This document shows positions 58,151-64,000 of a stretch of 64,000 nt of DNA, in pieces. The position numbers and the translations under genes are program-made. Origin of the DNA: Romanomermis culicivorax (lineage: Eukaryota > Nematoda > Enoplea > Mermithida > Mermithidae); assembly GCA_963922205.1 (NCBI GenBank), contig CAWUHX010000034.1, positions 1,302,001-1,366,000 on the forward strand, in the 5' to 3' direction. The notes beneath the pieces were generated by a model. The model worked only from the letters and a program-made list of their open reading frames with translations. It was not told the origin of the DNA and ran no database searches. Numbering within the stretch: the first letter of the stretch is position 1; every line of letters starts with the position of its first letter.

Positions 58151-58366
58151 CATACCTGTACTTGGGGGGTTGGGGGGGACCCCCCCCCAACTTGGCCAAC
58201 CCAGTACACAAAATCATTTACCCCCCCAACCCCCCCCCAGTTAGGAAAAAATTAAAAAAATTTGCCAAAAAGTGTATGTTTTTTTGGCCTTTTTTGGGAA
58301 AAATTTCGACTTTTTTCTACCCCCCCCCCCCCCCCCCCCCAACTGGTTGGAAGTCTTACAGGTATG
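58151..58366 (-). mobile_element. G-tract MITE (CATACCTGTA family), full copy
   Basis: Perfect 8-bp duplication CAAGCTAC at 58,143-58,150 and 58,367-58,374, CATACCTGTA ends, C runs up to about 20 bases. Confidence 0.9.
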
Positions 58367-58548
58367 CAAGCTACCAGCATCCACGGCGGGACCTAAAAAC
58401 TATTCAAGCATCATTTGAAACCCTTGGGTCTTCGGCCGGGGACCCACTTGTAAAATTTAGCCGTTTCACGATTTGGGTGAAAGGAATAACATATTCGTGA
58501 TCAGCAGCATAGAATCACCCTATTGACATGAAAAAATGAAAAAAAATT

Positions 58549-58648
58549 NNNNNNNNNNNNNNNNNNNNNNNNNNNNNNNNNNNNNNNNNNNNNNNNNNNN
58601 NNNNNNNNNNNNNNNNNNNNNNNNNNNNNNNNNNNNNNNNNNNNNNNN
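58549..58648. other. Assembly gap (100 N)
   Basis: Exactly 100 N, the conventional placeholder for a gap of unknown size. Confidence 1.
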
Positions 58649-58673
58649 AGCAGTGGTATCAACGCAGAGTACT
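58649..58673 (+). other. SMART cDNA primer/adaptor contamination
   Basis: The bases directly after the gap, AGCAGTGGTATCAACGCAGA followed by GTACT, match the widely used SMART template-switch/CDS primer sequence and are not genomic. They show that a read or contig derived from amplified cDNA was built into the scaffold at this edge. Confidence 0.93.
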
Positions 58674-60310
58674 AAGACGAAAAATTTTTTTTCCACATGT
58701 GGAAAAAAAATTTGACCCCTTTCCACATTTGCGAAAAAAAGTTCGTGGAAAAAAAACAGTGCCCTGAAATCCTGGGTCCGCGGTTTTAACTGTCAATTTT
58801 AAATTCGATATTATGCCTCATATTTACTGTATTAACCTGTTTAACTTGCACGAAGGCAGTACCATGTTCGTCGTCTACAAAAAATCGCCATCTTAATACG
58901 TGCATAATCTTGAAAATTATGCTTCTTGGCATATTCTTTTCTATTTCCATGAATAAACGATTGAAGTACTGTTTCTATTCTCTTACCAGAGTTTCTCTCA
59001 ACCTTGTATTATACGATATCGATTCTAACTTGGTATCCAAATTTGTACACATCTATTATAATTAAACATATTGTCCATCATCATCTTGATTTTTGTTGTT
59101 CTGTTCATTTTACTGATCATCTAAACTTTGATTTTTATGCTCATACCTGAACTGTCAAACAGTATTAGTTGAAATGACAAACTCCGTTATTAAATCAAAT
59201 TTTGACTTTACGAATTCTAATATTTGACTACTTTATGTCCTACTCGACCATTCACAATATCAGATTTCTGAAAATTACTTTATACATTCCTATGGGGTAC
59301 CTGACCTTATCTGTTTCTACCAGTACCTATTATATATTACATTAGCAGTGCCTGTAAACTATGTGACCTTATGCATGCCCTATCAGTACGACTGATGTTA
59401 CCTTAGCTAGGCTTAGGTATTACGTGACTTTATCCATGACTTGCTATGACAATGTTTGTGAAATCTAAATTTTCGCATTACATTATTTGACCTTAAAGGA
59501 TTGTTATAAATGTCAAATCGACCTTATTGTGTATATTTGAGCATAACTATCTATTAATAATCAAAAAAGGAACGCAAACCATGAAATTCAAGTCTTATCA
59601 GTTCTTATCTATGACCACTTTATGTCTTACATTACCAGTACATAATTTTTAGATCATCTGTCTGCTAGTATCACTTATGTGATACCTAACTGATGCTTAT
59701 GTATTACATTACCTTATCTGGTTCCTTAGGAGTAGACTATCAGTACCCTTCACCCTGGGAAGTTTCGTGGTTGCCTAAATAGAAACATTCTCGGCTATCC
59801 CTAAGTTTGAAAATTCGATTTTTGGCATTTTTTAGTGTTCTTGCTAAGCAAGCGATATTTCAGGATTGGATTGATCCTATTTGATCAATGAATATCCATT
59901 TTACAGAGGACAGAATAACCTCTCTTCTGATGTAATATTTACACTAAATAATTGCATATTAAACATTTTCATAGAGCTTAAATTGTTGGAAGTGAGCCGT
60001 GGAAACTGGAAAAATGTTGAGTATTGGCACTCTCGAGCACCTTCCTATCGGGCCATATAGCTTGCGTTCTTACTTTATTGGTGAAGTTTCCATCAAGACT
60101 TTTGTTTCGTTTGGAGAGCTACACAGCTCTGATGAAGGATCACTGCATCTTACGGGTGGCTCTGTCTACCCCCTGCGATGCATTTATTACCTGTAGGATT
60201 ATCAAATAACTAACGGACTTTAGTATGATGTACTAATCGTTTCACAAACGAACATTTTACAATGTTGCGGAATTTCATCTATTTATTCTTTAGTTCATAC
60301 ATTCCTACAC
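58674..60310. other. Non-coding sequence
   Basis: Starts with an R-family terminus (..CCACATGTGGAAAAAAAA..ACAGTG, to about 58,761). Beyond that, AT-rich sequence with loosely repeated TTACNTTANNTGAC words (about 59,290-59,720). Two small overlapping plus frames at 59,999-60,209 show no similarity I recognise. Confidence 0.5.
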
Positions 60311-60790
60311 TAGTTTATTAGAAAATGCCCCGATGGGGCAGAAAAAGAAAGAATATACTTGCTTGGATGCTTGGATAGTTGCCAGGCTAGAAAAAGGAGT
60401 GAACTATAGTCTGTTTTTTATAAAATGCTTCCAAATAGAAAAGTGACACAAATCACTACTATCGTCAAAATCGTTTACATAAAATTCTTTTTGTAAAATT
60501 TTTCACTCGAAAAATTGCTAAAGGTTAGGTCAGTATGCTGACAAATTTTCAGTCCTACATGGTATCTTGTTTGTCAGAAAACCGAAAAAATCTGAAATAC
60601 TACTTGCTTTCCACTTTCATTATTTAAAAGCATTTTAAGAAAAACGGACTATAGATTTTTGAGAACTTGGGTTAAAGTTGAAAAAAATTCACTTTCGTTT
60701 ATTTCATTCTTTCTCAAAAAAAAATTTTCCGTTTCTGTGAAAAAATATATTCTGCAGCATCGTGCATTTTGTCCCTCCCTTAGCATCAAC
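60311..60790 (+). repeat. Inverted repeat, left arm (contains a MITE)
   Basis: Matches the reverse complement of about 61,770-61,990: TTTATTAGAAAATGCCCCGA, then GGATAGTTGCC, then ATTTTTGAGAACTT and TTCACTTTCGTT. The left arm is interrupted by the TAGTCTG MITE at 60,407-60,651, absent from the right arm. Confidence 0.8.
60407..60651. mobile_element. 245-bp MITE with TAGTCTG termini
   Basis: Inverted termini TAGTCTGTTTTTT / AAAAACGGACTA flanked by TA on both sides (60,405-60,406; 60,652-60,653). The inverted partner at about 61,882 gives the empty site with a single TA. Other copies or pieces: 24,497-24,560, 24,599-24,648, 31,485-31,615 and 63,765-63,922. TA duplication suggests Tc1/mariner mobilisation. 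Confidence 0.88.
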
Positions 60791-61769
60791 TACAGTAACA
60801 TTTTTCTATATGAAAATTATATGCACATGACTCCAAATATGAAGAAATGGTAAACCAACAGCATTCTAACCCCCGAGCGATTCAAAACTCCTGCCCCTCA
60901 CACTAGCTGAAAAATAGTGGGAGAAGCATATTATAATCATTTTCAGAACTATAAAGAAACCTGAGGTTGGTTGCACTAACCCAACATGAAGATAATCTCA
61001 ACATCGGGATTAAATTGCTGATCCAGAGTTTGAGCTAATCGCAATGTCCAAATTATTTTCTTCCAGTGCACAAACAATACTCAGTTTAGGATTAACTAAT
61101 ACCGAAGTTTAAGTTCGAGTATGGGAACTGCACAAATTTTTATATTTATTCGCTTAAGGGATAAGGAATTTATGCGAAAATGTTAGTGATATCCGACAAC
61201 TCAAGCTGGGGATAATCTCGACATTTGAGATCAAACCGAGTCGCCTTTTTGTTCGAGATTATCTTGAGATCGAGCTGAGGCCCCTTCAGTGCAACTGGGC
61301 CTTGATTACAGTTATTGGGCACCCATCTGCAAATGGGAGAACAAGGTAAAGCATACAAAAATGCTCATGGTTCAGCCATGCCTATATATTAGGGGCATGC
61401 GCCAAATCCCATACCCGGTTCTCCCTCAGTGTACTCGCAGTCCACGGCAACAGTACAACTTTTTTGAAAGCAGGACGGGAGCGACAGGGATGGGTGAAAT
61501 TGCTTCCCATCTGCAATCCTGCAAAAACCACTCTTTCTGTAAATTTCAGTTTAAATCCAAAAACTGTCAATGGTGCTGTTTTGTTAAATGAGGGAGAACA
61601 TGGGGGTACAAACTACTCCAAATGTTTTGAAACGGGAAAGTTTGTTATGAAAAAAAAATTTGGTCGGCTTTTTTTGAATTTGTTGTCTCAAAAAACGCCA
61701 AGAACCACGACCCACCCATAAACCCCCCTCAAAATTTTGAAATGCACATGTTTGATTGGGAAGTGTGGT
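60791..61769. other. Non-coding sequence between the inverted arms
   Basis: No recognised gene. Words like GAGATTATC/GATAATCTC recur in both orientations near 60,990-61,270. The plus frames at 61,289-61,721 show no similarity I recognise. Confidence 0.45.
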
Positions 61770-61990
61770 GATGCACTCAGCTGCGGAATATACTTTTTCA
61801 CAGACACGGAAATTTTTTTTTGAGAAAGAATGAAAATTCAATATAACGAAAGTGAATTTTTTTCAACTTCAACCTAAGTTCTCAAAAATCTAGTTCACTC
61901 TTTTTTTTAGCTAGGCAACTATCCAAGCAAGTATAGTCTTTCTTTTTCTGCTCCATCGGGGCATTTTCTAATAAACTGGTCCACTTTTTT
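61770..61990 (-). repeat. Inverted repeat, right arm (empty MITE site)
   Basis: Inverted counterpart of 60,311-60,790. It reads through the TA at which the MITE sits in the left arm without interruption. Confidence 0.8.
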
Positions 61991-62164
61991 TTAGTGGGCC
62001 TCAACCATAGATGAAAACCTTCATAGAAGCACATTGAAGTTTTAAATTTGATCATCTCTACATCAAATAAAAAATAAAAACAATCTTGAAACAACGAATT
62101 CTCACTTTCGGTAAAAGTAAAAGATGTGTAAACCGCACAGAACTTAAAACACGTTGTCAGTATA

Positions 62165-62860
62165 GTGTAAAGTGAACCTTTCCATTGAATTCCCCATGAT
62201 CAAGAACCCCCCATTCCTAAAAACCACAGAAATACCTTTGTCTTTACACGGAACAATTTTTTGTGTGAAGTAACTGTGTCCATTGAATTTTCCATGGTTA
62301 GAAACCTCTTCCACCAAAAATCGCAGAAATACATTTGTTTACACTCAATATAATTTTGTGTGTAAAGTGATTCCCCAAGTCGAAAACCCATTTGACAAAA
62401 AGATCACAAAAATACGCTTATTTACACCCGAGATAACTTTTTTGTGTAAAGTGAACGCGTCTATCGAATTCCCAATGGTCGGAAACCTCTTACTCCAAAA
62501 ATTCGCGGGAGTACCTTCATTTACCTTGATGATGATTTTTTGTGTAAAGTGACCGCATCCATTGAATTCCGCGTGGTGGAAAATTCCTTCCCCAGAAAAA
62601 TCACGAAAATACGCTTGGTGACACTAGGAATAATTTTTTGTGTTAAGTGGTTAACGCAAATGCTACACCAATTTTTCAGGAACCTCACATTTGCGCCACG
62701 TGCAAAATGACCGCATCCATTGAATTTTCGGTGGTACAAAACCCCTTGCCCCAAATAATCACGAAAATGCGCTTGTTTACACCCGAGATAACTTTTTGTG
62801 TAAAGTGACCACGTCCATTGAATTCCCCATGATCGAAAACCCAAGTGCCCCAAAAATCCT
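62165..62860 (+). repeat. Satellite-like array, ~98-bp units
   Basis: Seven units start with GTGTAAAGTGACCGCATCC or a variant, at about 62,165, 62,264, 62,360, 62,444, 62,542, 62,640 and 62,797. Each continues with CATTGAATTCCCCATGGTCG-like and AATCACRAAAATACGCTTG-like words and ends GATAACTTTTTTGT. Units are diverged. The sixth is lengthened by the 53-bp micro-element. Confidence 0.85.
62647..62699 (-). repeat. 53-bp hairpin micro-element, copy 2 (inside the satellite)
   Basis: Ends GTGGTTAACGCAAATG and CATTTGCGCCAC can pair. The 49-nt core is identical to 7,682-7,730 in reverse orientation. Neighbouring satellite units lack it, and GTGTTAA / GTGCAAA on its two sides looks like a degenerate target duplication. 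Confidence 0.65.
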
Positions 62861-63356
62861 AATAAGGCTACCAGTTCAATTGAAACTGCAAAAAATTCTG
62901 CCACCGTATGCTGCAAAAAATTATTTTTTTGAAGCCGTAGGTTTATATAACAGAATTGCCGAATTTTGCGGTTTCCGGGACTTTGGGCCACCATATACTT
63001 AAATTGAGGCCATATTTTTAAAAAATAAAAATCGCATTTGAGATTGCACCCCGAAGATGCTTGGCCGAAGTATGGAGCTTGGATATGGTACACCCATTGC
63101 TGGGCATGGTGGGACTGGGTGGCCTCAAAAAGTGCGTTTTTTGCATGTCTTTGGGGCCCTACCGAACACCACTTGAAGATAGAGGCGAATTGACAAAAGG
63201 CACCTCATAGTTTGCCCCTATGCCCGAAATTATGAAAAAAACCGAAGGTTCTAGCTCTTACCGTTTTTGCTCTAGAGGCGGGGCATGAAATTTGGGGACC
63301 ATGTATATTTATTATAGGTTGACGCTACCGCGCCACCTATGATTAGCTGTGAGATG
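62861..63356. other. No gene seen
   Basis: Non-coding sequence with no feature I can support beyond the preceding satellite. Confidence 0.5.
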
Positions 63357-63360
63357 TTAA

Positions 63361-63520
63361 GGGCCAACTATACTTCGCCGTACAGTGCCGTGCGGCACGT
63401 ATGTATAACAGCTACTTATCATTTTCATTCACTTATTATCATTTACCACCAAACGGTATGGAGTATAGCAGCCACTCATCAGGCGCCGTTCGGCACCGTG
63501 CGGCGAAGTATAGTTGGCCC
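63361..63520. mobile_element. 160-bp MITE flanked by TTAA
   Basis: Inverted ends GGGCCAACTATACTTCGCCG at both sides, flanked by TTAA (63,357-63,360; 63,521-63,524). TTAA duplications are the signature of piggyBac-type transposition. No coding capacity. Confidence 0.85.
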
Positions 63521-63764
63521 TTAACATCGTCGTCGTCAGGCACGGTTTCAGGAGCTGTAGAGATTTGCACACTCAAAAAATGTGGCCCGAAGTCCAGATA
63601 AATTTCCATTGAGTTAGATTTGACCGTTGCTGAACGGAGTGCTCACTTCAAATGAAAAATCGAAAACTTTGAAAATTTTCATTACATTTCAGAAATCGTG
63701 TGATGTTTGAAATCCGTAACATGAAAACGTTGAAAGGTGCATTCAAATGCCTCTTGCTGTGTTG

Positions 63765-63922
63765 GAAAATTTTTCACTCGAAAAATTTCTAAAAATTAGG
63801 TCAGTATGCTTGCAAATTTCCAGTTCTACATAATATTTCGTTTGTCAGAAAATCGCAAAAATCTGAAATACTACTTGCTTTCCACTTTCATTATTTAAAA
63901 GCATTTTAAGAAAAACAGACTA
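63765..63922. mobile_element. TAGTCTG MITE, left-truncated copy
   Basis: Matches the right two-thirds of the MITE at 60,407-60,651 and ends AAAAACAGACTA followed by TA. The left end is missing. Confidence 0.7.
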
Positions 63923-64000
63923 TAGCTACAGAGATGAAGACAAAAATTCTGTGGCATCCTATGGGAAAGCGCCCAAGTAAGCCTCCAAGTGACTTTTTCC

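Overview
This window is AT-rich, intron-poor-looking genomic DNA from an animal (metazoan, most likely an invertebrate) that is almost entirely made of transposable elements nested inside one another. The eukaryotic assignment rests on Ty3/gypsy LTR retroelements, a LINE reverse transcriptase tail, a FLYWCH/MULE transposase, a Tc1 transposase piece, a hAT dimerisation domain, many 8-bp-duplicating MITEs, and GT-AG type exon borders. I cannot name the species. A 100-N assembly gap with a cDNA-library primer next to it lies near 58.6 kb. Only one spot (52.44-52.65 kb) looks like ordinary host exons. No rRNA gene, functional tRNA gene or CRISPR array was seen.

Layout. 1.0-2.0 kb: hAT-like MITE. 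2.3-6.7 kb: decayed Ty3/gypsy pol, called element A (+ strand), with an 826-bp insertion. 7.9-15.2 kb: a long decayed coding region of unknown nature (+), broken by a hAT element that itself carries a mariner-like element, and by a further MITE. 17.1-24.1 kb: MITEs, a LINE 3' end split by a hAT element, and a three-layer MITE nest. 24.6-30.2 kb: retroelement B (- strand; 3' LTR, polypurine tract, integrase, RNase H, RT, then a protease fused behind an envelope-like glycoprotein), truncated by a Tc1 fragment. 32.0-46.2 kb: retroelement C (- strand), with two LTRs of about 1.2 kb, primer-binding site, leader with a 65-bp repeat array, gag, envelope-like gene, two protease domains, RT, RNase H and integrase. 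47.0-51.9 kb: a MULE inside a TAA-flanked inverted-repeat element. 52-58.4 kb: nested hAT-like MITEs. 58.5-64 kb: gap, adaptor, non-coding DNA, a satellite-like array and small MITEs.

Most notable system. Elements B and C are clearly related but diverged, and in both the envelope-like glycoprotein gene lies upstream of protease-RT-RNase H-integrase; in C it lies between gag and protease. Envelope genes of known LTR retroelements and retroviruses normally sit after integrase. In B the glycoprotein, its transmembrane segment and a retropepsin share one open frame. C carries two successive retropepsin domains and a CRE-like (TGACGTCA) tandem array in its leader. Both RT active sites are damaged, so these copies are relics; intact relatives elsewhere in the genome would be the test.

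The second theme is recent MITE activity. At least ten insertions keep readable target duplications (8 bp for hAT-like, TA for mariner-like, TTAA, TAA, 9 bp for the MULE), and several have empty-site paralogues inside this same window.
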